Source: JBDHTQ01 sp039808765 (GTDB lineage Bacteria > Pseudomonadota > Alphaproteobacteria > UBA2400). From it: a stretch of DNA of 64,000 nt. Where the stretch lies: assembly GCA_039808765.1 (NCBI GenBank), contig JBDHTQ010000002.1, positions 186,001 through 250,000 on the forward strand, read 5' to 3'. Shown here piece after piece: positions 27,157 to 36,058 of this stretch (positions within the stretch are counted from its first letter, which is position 1; the number at the start of each line of letters is the position of its first letter). Position numbers and translations under genes: made by a program. The notes under the pieces were generated by a model. That model ran no database searches. It had not been told where the DNA came from and saw nothing but the letters and a program-made list of their open reading frames with translations.

Positions 27157-28014
27157 GTGTCGGGTCAAAACATCTCATCTCATTTACATACCGCTGGAGA
27201 TCATGGATTGGTGCATGGCGCCCGCTTTCCTTTCAAGGAGGTGCCGAAAATCGCTTTTCATGTGGGTGAAAATGAAGAGTCTCATCATGTTTACGATCAG
27301 TTAAAAAAAATTTATAGTCCCGTTGCTCATGAAGATGCTGATGTGCTTATCGCATTGGGTGGAGATGGAGCAATGCTAGCGGGTCTCCATAAAACCTTGC
27401 AGTTAAAACGCGAAAAACCATTACCCGTTTTTGGAATGAATTGCGGTTCTATCGGTTTTTTGCTCAATCCCTATCAACCTGAAAAACTGATTGAGCGAAT
27501 TTGCGAAGCACAGGCCGTTACGATGTACCCTTTATGTATGCGAGCATTTCAAAAAAATGGCTCTGTTCATGAAGCATTGGCGATCAATGAAATTTCTCTA
27601 TTACGCGAAACATATCAGGCTGCAAAACTCAAAATTTTGATTGACGGTGTCGAGCGTTTATCTGAATTGATTTGTGATGGCGCATTGGTTTCAACCCCTG
27701 CCGGATCAACGGCATATAATCTTTCGGCACATGGACCGATTATTCCTTTGGGGACAGGGCTTTTAGCTCTCACGCCGATTAGCGCATTTCGTCCACGACG
27801 TTGGCGGGGGGCTTTGGTTCGTCATACCTCTCAAATTACGTTTGAAATTATCGATGCCGAGTGGCGTCCTGTGAGCGCTGTGGCTGACAATCATGAAGTG
27901 CGAGAAGTGGTGCGGGTTGATGTGCATGAAGATCGGGCGAGTTCGTTAATTTTGTTGCTTGATTCAAATTTTTCATATGAGGAAAGAATTATGGCCGAAC
28001 AATTTGCACCTTAA
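27157..28014 (+). CDS. nadK: NAD kinase
   Basis: A 285-aa cytosolic enzyme that phosphorylates NAD to NADP. Diagnostic motifs are in order: ALGGDGAMLAGLH (GGDG), NCGSIGFLLN, AINEISLLR and the substrate loop DGALVSTPAGSTAYNLSAHGPI. Length is in the family range. The start is GTG 27157, with AGGA about eight bases upstream; the first ~25 residues are poorly conserved, so a later start is possible. It is divergent from the AsmA gene. Confidence 0.93.
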   Translation: MSGQNISSHLHTAGDHGLVHGARFPFKEVPKIAFHVGENEESHHVYDQLKKIYSPVAHEDADVLIALGGDGAMLAGLHKTLQLKREKPLPVFGMNCGSIGFLLNPYQPEKLIERICEAQAVTMYPLCMRAFQKNGSVHEALAINEISLLRETYQAAKLKILIDGVERLSELICDGALVSTPAGSTAYNLSAHGPIIPLGTGLLALTPISAFRPRRWRGALVRHTSQITFEIIDAEWRPVSAVADNHEVREVVRVDVHEDRASSLILLLDSNFSYEERIMAEQFAP

Positions 28015-28100
28015 TGAATTTTTTATTTGATTTTTTTGTTTTATCGGAGCTTACTTAAATTATCATTTTGTTTCGAAAAAGCTGAAAAAAGAGATAGAAA

Positions 28101-28883
28101 ATGTCCTCTTTGATAGTTCCTGGCGTTTATACGGAAAACCGCTTCCGTCATGATATTCAAGCGCTCATGAAAAAAGGTACCTGTGGCCACAGTGATGCGC
28201 AACTGGAAAAGGCGAAATTTGAACTTGACAAAATTTTTACGAAGCTTGTGAACGATGCTACTGGAAATGTTATGCCAGCTGCTCAAACAGCTAGTCGAAT
28301 CGTTTTTAGCTCAATCAACGGTGAAATTCCTCCACCCGACAGTCTTAAAGTTCATTTTAGTGCACTTGCTGTGCATGCATGTGGTCGTGTTGCTGCGCAG
28401 GATACGAATCTGTCACAGCACAGAGGTAATGATTGTTTAACATCCGCACTCAACAACTTTGAACTACTCCGCCGTGCTGATATGACAGTTCTTCGTGACG
28501 ATGATGTGTCTGCGCTTCTTTTGCCCTTATGTGGCGCATGGACCCATGTTATTCAATCCACAAAGAATGAAGAGTATCGACAGTGTTCATGGTACAATCT
28601 TGAATCCATAGTATTCATTACTGCCGCGAGTCGTCTTCCTAATGCGCACGCCGCGCGTGTTCTGGGATATGGGGTTGCATCTATGGCTGAATTAGCCCGA
28701 CGCTCACACTATGAAGATCGTGCTGTCGCGGTGTACAACCGTCTGATTGAAGGCGTTAAAGAGAAAAAATTGCTTTTACCCGCATGGCTTTGCGCGCAGT
28801 TGCAGGGTCATCCGAAGGAAATTTTTGGGCGCAGTCGTCACATTTTTATGCGTTCCGATTGTTGTCACCCCGGATTTTTATGA
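28101..28883 (+). CDS. Hypothetical helical protein
   Basis: A 260-aa protein of unknown function, predicted by eye as mostly alpha-helical, with several Ala/Leu-rich helices that could be degenerate TPR-like repeats (for example AARVLGYGVASMAELARR followed by RAVAVYNRLIEGV). It has no signal peptide and no membrane segment, and contains seven or so cysteines, some in the C-terminal tail (RSDCCHPGFL). The start is ATG 28101 after a purine-rich AAGAGATAG. It is convergent with amn, whose stop is 21 bases beyond. Possibly the same broad type as the orphan after rpoC, but I see no firm alignment. Confidence 0.65.
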   Translation: MSSLIVPGVYTENRFRHDIQALMKKGTCGHSDAQLEKAKFELDKIFTKLVNDATGNVMPAAQTASRIVFSSINGEIPPPDSLKVHFSALAVHACGRVAAQDTNLSQHRGNDCLTSALNNFELLRRADMTVLRDDDVSALLLPLCGAWTHVIQSTKNEEYRQCSWYNLESIVFITAASRLPNAHAARVLGYGVASMAELARRSHYEDRAVAVYNRLIEGVKEKKLLLPAWLCAQLQGHPKEIFGRSRHIFMRSDCCHPGFL

Positions 28884-28904
28884 ATTTAGCCGATTTTCTT
28901 GATT

Positions 28905-30434
28905 TCAGCGAAAGGGTGGTTCTTGCAAACTGCGGAGTTTGCGGGAGTGGATTTTTTCAAGAGAGTCTTCGGCTAATAACTCCATGGCGTGAATGCCAAT
29001 GCGTACATGTTGCTCGACCTGTTGACGATAGAAGTTTTGTGCCATTCCTGGCAGTTTTAGTTCTCCATGCAACGGCTTATCCGATACGCACAGCAATGTG
29101 CCGAAGGGGACGCGCATACGTAGGCCGTTTGCTGCAATAGTTGCAGATTCCATGTCCAATGCTATGGCACGACTTTGACTAAACATCTCCAGCATTTTTA
29201 CATGATCGCGTAGCTCCCAGTTACGATCATCAATGGTGGCAACTGTGCCGGTCCTCATGACGCTTTTAAGCGCGTGGCCTGATAAGCCGGTGATGTGGCT
29301 TACGGCCGTCTCAAGAGCAACCTGCACCTCGGCGAGCGCCGGAATCGGAACAGAGAGGGGGATGTCTCCATCCAAAACATGATCTTCCCGTAAATATGCA
29401 TGGGCCAACACATAGTCACCTAATCGCTGTGTATTGCGAAGACCTGCACAGTGCCCCAACATCAACCATGCATGAGGGCGTAAAACAGCCACATGGTCAG
29501 TGATGGTTTTGGCGTTGGACGGGCCGACACCAATATTGATCATGGTAATGCCCATGTTGCCTGGCCGTTTGAGGTGATAGGCGGGCATTTGTGGCATTTT
29601 ATCAGGTGCAGGCAAGGTGAGGGGGGTGATGGCTCCGCCGCTTGTTGGACAAACTGTATTTTTAAGAAGAACGTGATCTCCGGGTGCTACAAATGCGTCA
29701 TAACAATCGCTTGTTGCATTGCTTCCTTCATCCGGTGCTTTGCACATAAGATCGCAGCCTTTGCGGATAAACTCATCGATATAAAACTGGTAATTGGTGA
29801 AAAGCACAAAGTTTTGAAAATGCTCGGGAGAGGTGCCGGTATAGTGGCGCAAACGGTGTAGCGATAGATCAACGCGGGGGGCCGTAAAATGCGCGAGTGG
29901 TCTTTCTTCGTGTACGCGGTACTTAAATGTGCTGTTAACGATACTATCATCCATGTAATCAAGATCTGGCAGATCAAAGTGGGTGCGAATATCTGCCAGT
30001 TGTTCGGGGCCGAGATTGCCTTCCAGATACATCATGCCTGGCCAGGCAAAATGAACAGGAATGGGAGTGGTTGATACACCAATCTCAATCGGATGCTCGT
30101 GATTTTTTATCAGTTGGCGAAACTGATCCAGATAATATGCGGCAAAAACATCGGGTCGTGTTAGCGTGGTTGAAAAGATGCCATTTGAATAAACAAATCC
30201 ATACGACATGCGTGTATCGCGACGAACGCAGCTATCAACGTTGAGCTTTGCATAGGGATAACCAACGTGCACCCGACCCTTAATTTGTTCACCGCGCGTA
30301 AAAGCGAGAAAGCGGTCACGTAAATATGCTGTATTGGCTGCATAAATTTCCTGCACGCGGGCGAGCGCATCTTCTGCTGATGTAAACTCTTTCGGCGAAA
30401 ATCGAGGCGGCGATTGAAACATACGATCAAACAT
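28905..30434 (-). CDS. amn: AMP nucleosidase
   Basis: A 509-aa enzyme that hydrolyses AMP to adenine and ribose 5-phosphate. The N-terminal AMP nucleosidase domain includes GRVHVGYPYAKLNVDSCVRRD and the C-terminal nucleoside-phosphorylase-like catalytic domain includes MGITMINIGVGPSNAKTITD, HAWLMLGHCAGLR and ALDMESATIAANG. Length is slightly above the usual 480-490. The start overlaps the end of ftsY by eight bases with GAGGA upstream, so it is translationally coupled to ftsY. The pairing with ftsY has no obvious functional logic. Confidence 0.93.
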   Translation of the reverse strand: MFDRMFQSPPRFSPKEFTSAEDALARVQEIYAANTAYLRDRFLAFTRGEQIKGRVHVGYPYAKLNVDSCVRRDTRMSYGFVYSNGIFSTTLTRPDVFAAYYLDQFRQLIKNHEHPIEIGVSTTPIPVHFAWPGMMYLEGNLGPEQLADIRTHFDLPDLDYMDDSIVNSTFKYRVHEERPLAHFTAPRVDLSLHRLRHYTGTSPEHFQNFVLFTNYQFYIDEFIRKGCDLMCKAPDEGSNATSDCYDAFVAPGDHVLLKNTVCPTSGGAITPLTLPAPDKMPQMPAYHLKRPGNMGITMINIGVGPSNAKTITDHVAVLRPHAWLMLGHCAGLRNTQRLGDYVLAHAYLREDHVLDGDIPLSVPIPALAEVQVALETAVSHITGLSGHALKSVMRTGTVATIDDRNWELRDHVKMLEMFSQSRAIALDMESATIAANGLRMRVPFGTLLCVSDKPLHGELKLPGMAQNFYRQQVEQHVRIGIHAMELLAEDSLEKIHSRKLRSLQEPPFR

Positions 30435-31395
30435 GCAGCATTTCCTCCTCAGAAAGGCCCATTAAAGCATGGGAAAAATCCCGTGCTGAGAAATCTTTTA
30501 AATCTTCGATACTTTCGCCAACGCCAATCATATGCACAGGCAGCTTAAACCTTTGTGCGAGTGAGAGTAAAACCCCCCCGCGTGACGAACCATCCAGTTT
30601 GGTCAGTATTAATCCTGTTAGGGGCGCAATTTTTTGAAAGGCTTCCACTTGTTGGTGGGCATTCTGGCCCGATGTTGCATCCAAGACCAGCATCACAGCG
30701 TGGGGGGCCGTTGGATCTTTTTTCTGGATAACGCGGATGATTTTAGCCAGTTCTTGCATCAATCCTTCTTTGTTGTGAAGACGGCCAGCTGTATCAATTA
30801 ACACGAGATCATACTGTTCGCCTTGGGCTTTCTCAATCCCCTGAAAGGCCAAGGCGGCAGGGTCACTGTTGGCAGCGCCGGTAAGAATGGCGCAATGCGA
30901 CCGTTGTGCCCATACCTCAAGCTGAGAGACAGCCGCTGCGCGAAACGTATCCGCAGCAACCAATAAAACTTTTTTCCCGGCTTGTTGATAATGATGTGCG
31001 ATTTTGCCAAGTGTTGTGGTTTTTCCTGCGCCATTTACGCCCACCATCAAAATGACAAAGGGCCTGTGCTGAACAAAATCAGGATTAAGGGGTACAGCAA
31101 CCGGCTGCAAAATCTCAGTCATTTGTGCGGCTAGCGCTTGGCGCACTTCCTGATCCGTTACATCTTTACCAAAGCGCGTACGACCAAACTCATTGACCAG
31201 TTGGGCGGCAACGGCGGGGCCGATATCGGCTGTGATAAGGGTTTCTTCCAACTCATTTAATGCGAGTTGGTCAAGACGGCGCTTGGTAAAAATACCAGTA
31301 ATGCTGTCTGTCAGTTTTGACGAGCTTTTGCTTAAACCTTGTTTGAGGCGTTGCCACCAGCCCGCTTTTTCTTCCGGAAGGGAATTTTCAACCAT
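30427..31395 (-). CDS. ftsY: Signal recognition particle receptor FtsY
   Basis: A 322-aa SRP receptor GTPase that delivers ribosome-nascent chains to the Sec translocon. A short N-terminal region lacks the long acidic domain of E. coli FtsY. It is followed by the N helical bundle and the G domain: GVNGAGKTTTLGKIAHHY (P-loop), DTFRAAAVSQLEVW, DTAGRLHNKEGLM, TKLDGSSRGGVLLS and IGVGESIEDLKDF. All are canonical. It lies downstream of tRNA-Gly on the same strand and overlaps amn. Confidence 0.96.
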   Translation of the reverse strand: MVENSLPEEKAGWWQRLKQGLSKSSSKLTDSITGIFTKRRLDQLALNELEETLITADIGPAVAAQLVNEFGRTRFGKDVTDQEVRQALAAQMTEILQPVAVPLNPDFVQHRPFVILMVGVNGAGKTTTLGKIAHHYQQAGKKVLLVAADTFRAAAVSQLEVWAQRSHCAILTGAANSDPAALAFQGIEKAQGEQYDLVLIDTAGRLHNKEGLMQELAKIIRVIQKKDPTAPHAVMLVLDATSGQNAHQQVEAFQKIAPLTGLILTKLDGSSRGGVLLSLAQRFKLPVHMIGVGESIEDLKDFSARDFSHALMGLSEEEMLHV

Positions 31396-31526
31396 TGAAG
31401 ACCTATTAATGAGAAGCGCTTTACGTGCAAAAAAACAGGAGCAATCTATAACACGATCAGGTCGTTTGGCCTACCCAATTTATCTTGAAGGATTTATCTT
31501 TAAAACGGGGTCGGGGAGAAGAGATT

Positions 31527-31600
31527 TGGAGCGGGTGAGGGGAATCGAACCCCCGTGTGCAGCTTGGGAAGCTGCCGTTCTACCATTGAACTACACCCGC
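31527..31600 (-). tRNA. trnG: tRNA-Gly (CCC anticodon)
   Basis: On the minus strand a full cloverleaf starts GCGGGTG at 31600 and closes with CACCCGC at 31537-31531. The anticodon stem GCAGC/GCTGC holds the loop TTCCCAA, anticodon CCC. The T arm has GGTTCGATTCC. A T discriminator and encoded CCA end at 31527. Confidence 0.96.
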
Positions 31601-31702
31601 AGCGCCTTTAATCATGCGGGAATATTGCGCAAACGCGATTGAAATGCAAGACCTGTCATTTTTTGGTCGCATTTTTTTTAAGAGTTGGGCAAACTGCGCG
31701 CC

Positions 31703-32623
31703 ATGACGATTCATCTTGACCCTTCCTCCTCCGTTCCCGATGCCCCTACGCCCGATCTTGATACACAAGGGTTTATCAATGAAGTGCTTAACGGCTCTTC
31801 CTCTGTCCCGATTATTGTGGATTTTTGGGCGCCGTGGTGTGGTCCTTGCAAGCAGCTGGCCCCCGTTCTTGAAAAAATCGTTAAGGCCTACAAAGGCAAG
31901 GTCAGGCTGGTTAAAGTCAATATTGACGAAAATAAGCAACTTGCCGCGCAAATGCGTGTACAATCAATTCCTGCGGTCTATGCGTTTTTTGGTGGGCGCC
32001 CGATCGATGGATTTATGGGCGTGCAGCCTGAGAGTGCTATCAAGACGTTTATTGATAAATTGCTGCATGCGACAGGGGCTGAAGGAGGTTCGTCTATTGA
32101 TGCAGCATTGAAGCAGGCTGATGATTTTTTTGCCCAGGGCGATATTGATACCGCCCACGAAATTTATGCGGCGGTTCTCGAAAATGACCCTGAAAACGCC
32201 ACTGCCTACGCTGGTATGATAAAAATTGCATTATCAGCAAACCATTTGGATGAAGCTGAAGCAATGTTTTCTGAGCTACCATCAAAAATGGCTTCGCATA
32301 AAGATATTTCAGCAGTTCGCGCACAGTTTGATTTGCTGAAACAATCGACCGTGTCGTCGCAACATGATTCATCCCAACTCGCAAAGCAAGTGGAGGAAAA
32401 CCCCGACGATCAACAAGCACGTTTCGATTACGCAATGGCGTTATTCGCTCAAAATCAGCATGAGCAAGCGATGGATGTGCTGATCGACAGTATCAAGCGC
32501 AATCGAGAGTGGAATGATGAAGCTGCGCGCAAGCAGATGCTTAAGTTTTTTGAAGCATGGGGTGTTATGCATCCGATGACAGTTTTAGGCCGACGCAAAT
32601 TGTCGGCGATTTTATTTCGCTAG
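31703..32623 (+). CDS. Thioredoxin-domain co-chaperone with TPR tail, CnoX/YbbN-like
   Basis: A 306-aa protein with an N-terminal thioredoxin fold containing FWAPWCGPCK (Cys46 and Cys49, an active redox pair) and SIPAVYAFFGGRPIDGF. A C-terminal helical TPR-like region (about 130-300) contains AHEIYAAVLENDPENATAYAG and later repeats. This is the CnoX/YbbN architecture, a chaperone-like protein protecting from oxidative damage; the intact CGPC suggests reductase activity like Caulobacter CnoX. ATG 31703 is preferred over TTG 31685, although no good ribosome-binding site precedes it. The Trm112-like gene follows nine bases after the stop. Confidence 0.88.
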   Translation: MTIHLDPSSSVPDAPTPDLDTQGFINEVLNGSSSVPIIVDFWAPWCGPCKQLAPVLEKIVKAYKGKVRLVKVNIDENKQLAAQMRVQSIPAVYAFFGGRPIDGFMGVQPESAIKTFIDKLLHATGAEGGSSIDAALKQADDFFAQGDIDTAHEIYAAVLENDPENATAYAGMIKIALSANHLDEAEAMFSELPSKMASHKDISAVRAQFDLLKQSTVSSQHDSSQLAKQVEENPDDQQARFDYAMALFAQNQHEQAMDVLIDSIKRNREWNDEAARKQMLKFFEAWGVMHPMTVLGRRKLSAILFR

Positions 32624-32632
32624 GAGGATAGG

Positions 32633-32809
32633 ATGGCCACAGTTGATCCAAAATTGCTTGAAATGTTGGTATGTCCGCTCACCAATGCACCCCTTCACTA
32701 TGATGCCGAAAAACAGGAGCTGATTTCCAAGTCAGCAAAATTGGCTTATCCTATCCGTGATGGCATACCCGTTATGCTGCCCGATGAAGCGCGTCAACTT
32801 GATGAATAA
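32633..32809 (+). CDS. Trm112-like / YcaR family small protein
   Basis: A 58-aa protein reading MATVDPKLLEMLVCPLTN at the start, with later KLAYPIRDGIPVMLPDEA. This matches the UPF0434/Trm112-like family, small proteins thought to serve as accessory subunits of methyltransferases. Only one of the usual cysteines (VCP) is visible; the second CxxC-type pair is missing, as in many YcaR homologues. An excellent AGGAGG site ends six bases before the ATG. It sits between the CnoX-like gene and the PfkB kinase on the same strand. Confidence 0.88.
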   Translation: MATVDPKLLEMLVCPLTNAPLHYDAEKQELISKSAKLAYPIRDGIPVMLPDEARQLDE

Positions 32810-32832
32810 CCCAATGAAAAAAGGAAAAAAGC

Positions 32833-33813
32833 ATGACAAGCAAATATGATGTTGTAGGGATTGGTAATTCGTTGGTCGATGTTCTTGCTCGCGTGGAGGA
32901 AAACTTTATCAGCCAGAACAATCTTACCAAAGGCAGCATGCAGTTGATCAATGATCAGCAGGCCGTTGCGCTTTACAACAAGATGCCGCCTGCACAAGAA
33001 ACGTCGGGAGGATCGGCAGGTAACTCAATGGCTGCATTTTCTTCGCTGGGGGGGAAGTGTGCCTTTATCACTCGGTTGGGGCAAGATGAACTGGGTAATG
33101 TTTTCGCCCACGATATGCGCGCGCAGAAAGTCGATTTTATTGAGCGTGAACGTGATACATCGCTTTCCACGGGGCGTTGCCTGATTATGGTTACACCTGA
33201 CGGCGAGCGCACAATGAATACGTCACTCGGCTCCAATCTCAACTTCAGTGTGGCTGATTTGTGTGAGCAAACCATTAGTCAGACGCGCATTGTTTATCTT
33301 GAGGGGTATCTTTTTGATCAACCTTCTGCCATTGCCGCTTATTACAAAGCGTGTGATTTGGCTCGCCAGTATGGTGCTAAAGTTGCTCTCACTCTTTCGG
33401 ACAGCTTTTGTGTTGAGCGGCACAGAGCAGAATTTTTGACGCTGGTGAAAGAAAAGACCGACATTCTTTTTGCCAATGAAAGTGAAATCAAGGCATTATA
33501 CGGCACAACACATGTTGATGAAGCCTTGGCGGCGGTTTCGTCGCATTGTGGATTGGCTATCGTGACCTGTGGCGCGAAAGGTGCACTCGTGCGCTCTGGT
33601 CAAGAGACCCATGCCATTAAAGCAGCTGCCGTGAATACGGTTGTTGATTTGACAGGTGCAGGGGATGCTTTTGCGGCGGGTTTCCTTTATGGATATTGTC
33701 AGAATCTCTCAATTGCTGAAGCAGGCCGAATTGCTGCCCTATCATCTGCTGAAGTCATTTCTCACTTCGGGGCACGACCGGAAATCCCCCTCAATACACT
33801 TCTTGCTGCGTAA
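32833..33813 (+). CDS. PfkB-family carbohydrate/adenosine kinase
   Basis: A 326-aa kinase. The N-terminal sugar-binding region contains VGIGNSLVDVLARV and ETSGGSAGNSMAAFSSLGG. The C-terminal signature is VVDLTGAGDAFAAGFLYGY, with Asp278 as the catalytic base in GAGD. The overall pattern (GNSLVD at the start, SNLNFS, FANESEIKALYG) is that of the alphaproteobacterial adenosine kinase-like group, but the exact substrate cannot be read from sequence. It is followed by a hairpin and then yebC. Confidence 0.92.
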   Translation: MTSKYDVVGIGNSLVDVLARVEENFISQNNLTKGSMQLINDQQAVALYNKMPPAQETSGGSAGNSMAAFSSLGGKCAFITRLGQDELGNVFAHDMRAQKVDFIERERDTSLSTGRCLIMVTPDGERTMNTSLGSNLNFSVADLCEQTISQTRIVYLEGYLFDQPSAIAAYYKACDLARQYGAKVALTLSDSFCVERHRAEFLTLVKEKTDILFANESEIKALYGTTHVDEALAAVSSHCGLAIVTCGAKGALVRSGQETHAIKAAAVNTVVDLTGAGDAFAAGFLYGYCQNLSIAEAGRIAALSSAEVISHFGARPEIPLNTLLAA

Positions 33814-33823
33814 AAAGGTTACA

Positions 33824-33856
33824 TACCCCTCTTGATTAGTTGATCAGTGAGGGGTA
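33824..33856 (+). other. Hairpin between the PfkB kinase and yebC
   Basis: TACCCCTC (33824-33831) pairs perfectly with GAGGGGTA (33849-33856), with a TGATCA palindrome inside the loop. No U-run follows, so a processing or partial termination site is more likely than a full terminator. Confidence 0.5.
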
Positions 33857-33889
33857 AATCCCTGCACAAAGGAGAAAAACAGGTTTATC

Positions 33890-34645
33890 ATGGCCGGACA
33901 TTCAAAATTTAAAAACATCATGCACCGTAAGGGAAAGCAGGATGCCATTCGCGCAAAAACATTTAATAAGGCAGCGCGTGAGATTACCATTGCTTCGCGC
34001 GGGGGATTGCCTGACCCTGCTCACAACCCACGGTTGCGTCTTGCAGTTGCTGCGGCGCGCGCCGTGAATTTGCCGCGTGATCGTATTGATCGCGCAATTG
34101 CGTCTGGCCAACCAGGTGCCGATGATGGAAAAATTTACGAGGAACTGCGTTATGAAGGATTTGCACCCCACCGTGTGGCACTAATTGTTGATATTACGAC
34201 AGACAATCGCAACCGTACTGCGGCAGAGATCCGTACTCTCTTCAGCAAAAACGGCGGTACATTAGGTGAGGCGAATTCCGTTTCATTTATGTTTGACCGT
34301 TTGGGTGAAATTGTTTACCCGCAGGCAATTGGTTCTGCGGATGCCGTATTGGAAGCCGCAATTGAAGCGGGGGCAGAAGATGTCGATTCAAGTGGTGACA
34401 CACATGCCATTTATACCCAGTCGGACGAGCTGATGGCAGTTGCCTCTGCGTTGGAAGAAAAATTCAAAGAGCCGGAGACCTGCAAACTGATTTGGAAAGC
34501 CAGCAGCCCCATTATATTGGACGCAGTTGCTGCAAAAGAGGTGATGGAGTTTCTTGAATTGCTGGATGAGCATGACGATGTGCAGGCCATTTACGGAAAT
34601 TATGAAATTCCTGATGACATTATGGCTCAATTGGCTGAGGAATAA
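33890..34645 (+). CDS. YebC/PmpR-type protein
   Basis: A 251-aa protein beginning MAGHSKFKNIMHRKGKQD, the exact family hallmark, and containing ARAVNLPRDRIDRAIASG and TDNRNRTAAEIRTLFSKNGG. Long regarded as a transcription regulator; recent work links YebC proteins to easing ribosome stalling at proline stretches. In alphaproteobacteria it often neighbours ruvC; here it is followed two bases later by an alpha/beta hydrolase. A GGAG site precedes the start. Confidence 0.96.
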   Translation: MAGHSKFKNIMHRKGKQDAIRAKTFNKAAREITIASRGGLPDPAHNPRLRLAVAAARAVNLPRDRIDRAIASGQPGADDGKIYEELRYEGFAPHRVALIVDITTDNRNRTAAEIRTLFSKNGGTLGEANSVSFMFDRLGEIVYPQAIGSADAVLEAAIEAGAEDVDSSGDTHAIYTQSDELMAVASALEEKFKEPETCKLIWKASSPIILDAVAAKEVMEFLELLDEHDDVQAIYGNYEIPDDIMAQLAEE

Positions 34646-34647
34646 TA

Positions 34648-35415
34648 ATGAGCTTTATTTCCGGCGAATTTAAAGCTAAGGACGGCCAAACCTTTGTGCG
34701 TTGGAAGGGCCGTTCAGGCGAGGGGCCGGGGATATTTTTCTGTTCAGGATTTAGATCAGATATGGAGGGCGCAAAGGCACTTCATGTTGATGCGCTATGC
34801 GCAAGAAATGGTTGGCCTTATGTGCGCTTCGATTATCGCGGACATGGCGAAAGTGAGGGCGTGTATACGGACTTTACGCTTGGGGATTGGATTGATGATG
34901 CGCTTGCGGTGATGGATCATATTGCAAAAGGGCCGCAGATTGTGATCGGGTCATCAATGGGCGGGTGGATTGCTTTAAAAATCGCCCAGCTAAGGCCAGA
35001 GCAAGTTAAATGTTTAATTGGGTTGGCGCCTGCGCCTGATTTTCCTTCGCAATTGATTTTGCCAGCCCTTAATGAGCAGCAGCGTGCGTGTTATGAACAA
35101 ACGGGATGGATTGTGGATCAGCAAAGCGGTTGGTGCGAACCTAATCGTTTCTCAAAGCGATTTATTGATGAGTCAACACATCACAATCTGCTTGATAAAC
35201 CGTATGTTTTTAATGGTTCAGTACATATCGTTCAGGGTGAAAAAGATAGCGCTGTACCCTGGAAGTTGGCTCGGCAGCTTCATGATCACATCACTGCTCC
35301 CGAAATATCACTAACGCTTTTATCCGAAGGCGATCATCGACTGTCACGCCCAGAAGATCTGGAGCTGCTTGAAAATATCGTCTGTGGTATGTACAAACGC
35401 ATTTCAGCTGTTTAA
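34648..35415 (+). CDS. Alpha/beta hydrolase
   Basis: A 255-aa serine hydrolase. The oxyanion region PGIFFCSGFRSDMEG and VRFDYRGHGES precede the nucleophile elbow IGSSMGGWIALK (Ser103). The acid is probably in GEKDSAVP and the histidine in EGDHRLSRPEDL, a complete triad of the type found in BAAT/palmitoyl-thioesterase-like (ABHD10-like) hydrolases of alphaproteobacteria. Substrate unknown. It starts two bases after yebC, so cotranscribed. Confidence 0.9.
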   Translation: MSFISGEFKAKDGQTFVRWKGRSGEGPGIFFCSGFRSDMEGAKALHVDALCARNGWPYVRFDYRGHGESEGVYTDFTLGDWIDDALAVMDHIAKGPQIVIGSSMGGWIALKIAQLRPEQVKCLIGLAPAPDFPSQLILPALNEQQRACYEQTGWIVDQQSGWCEPNRFSKRFIDESTHHNLLDKPYVFNGSVHIVQGEKDSAVPWKLARQLHDHITAPEISLTLLSEGDHRLSRPEDLELLENIVCGMYKRISAV

Positions 35416-35446
35416 GCATTTGCACGAGACTTGTCTGCCTTGTACG

Positions 35447-36040
35447 TTAAATAATATGCGATTCATCCAGTAAGTTGAGCATGGGAATGTCGGAGGGAGC
35501 ATTGCCGTAGCCGATTGTTTTTGTGAATGGGCCATGTTGCTCTAACCAAGCGCGCACACGGCGGGCTTTTTCCTCGCGTACACAATTTCCCCCAGCCATT
35601 AAGCCCGTCAGTGTACCGTTTAAGCTTTCCATTTCAGTTGCAATGATATGATCAATCGGTAAGTCACGCAAAAGTGTGCGAATGTAAAGCATGAGCGCGC
35701 CAGTTGCGACAACGATCGTTGCACCTTCTTTTTTTAATGTTTGTAATTGCTCAAGAACATCGGTTTTCCACAGCGGTGTTATTCCGGTAAGCGCTGATTC
35801 AGCGGTTTTTACTGAAACACCTTTGAGGCATAGCGCCAACCATCGTGCTTTGATTGCACCTTTAAGATCGGGCAGGCTGCGATCGGGAGAGAGCACTGCT
35901 TTTGCAAAATTTTTTGTCATTTTTACGGGGCCAACAATGCGTGATAAAAAAAGGGGCAAGCTGTCACGCTTTGCTAGTGTGCCATCAAAATCAAAAAAAG
36001 CAACGCAACGCTGTGAGGTAGAAGAAGTGTGATTTTCCAT
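35447..36040 (-). CDS. HAD-superfamily phosphatase, subfamily IB-like
   Basis: A 197-aa protein with the aspartate nucleophile motif VAFFDFDGTLAKRD (Asp17, Asp19), motif II in IVVATGALMLYI (Thr/Ser position) and motif IV in IGYGNAPSDIPML, where the aspartate of PSD is expected to bind magnesium. The cap insertion is helical, as in phosphoserine phosphatase relatives. Substrate unknown. It is upstream of nothing on its strand and convergent with the hydrolase. Confidence 0.88.
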   Translation of the reverse strand: MENHTSSTSQRCVAFFDFDGTLAKRDSLPLFLSRIVGPVKMTKNFAKAVLSPDRSLPDLKGAIKARWLALCLKGVSVKTAESALTGITPLWKTDVLEQLQTLKKEGATIVVATGALMLYIRTLLRDLPIDHIIATEMESLNGTLTGLMAGGNCVREEKARRVRAWLEQHGPFTKTIGYGNAPSDIPMLNLLDESHII

Positions 36041-36058
36041 TATGAAGTGTCATCCTTG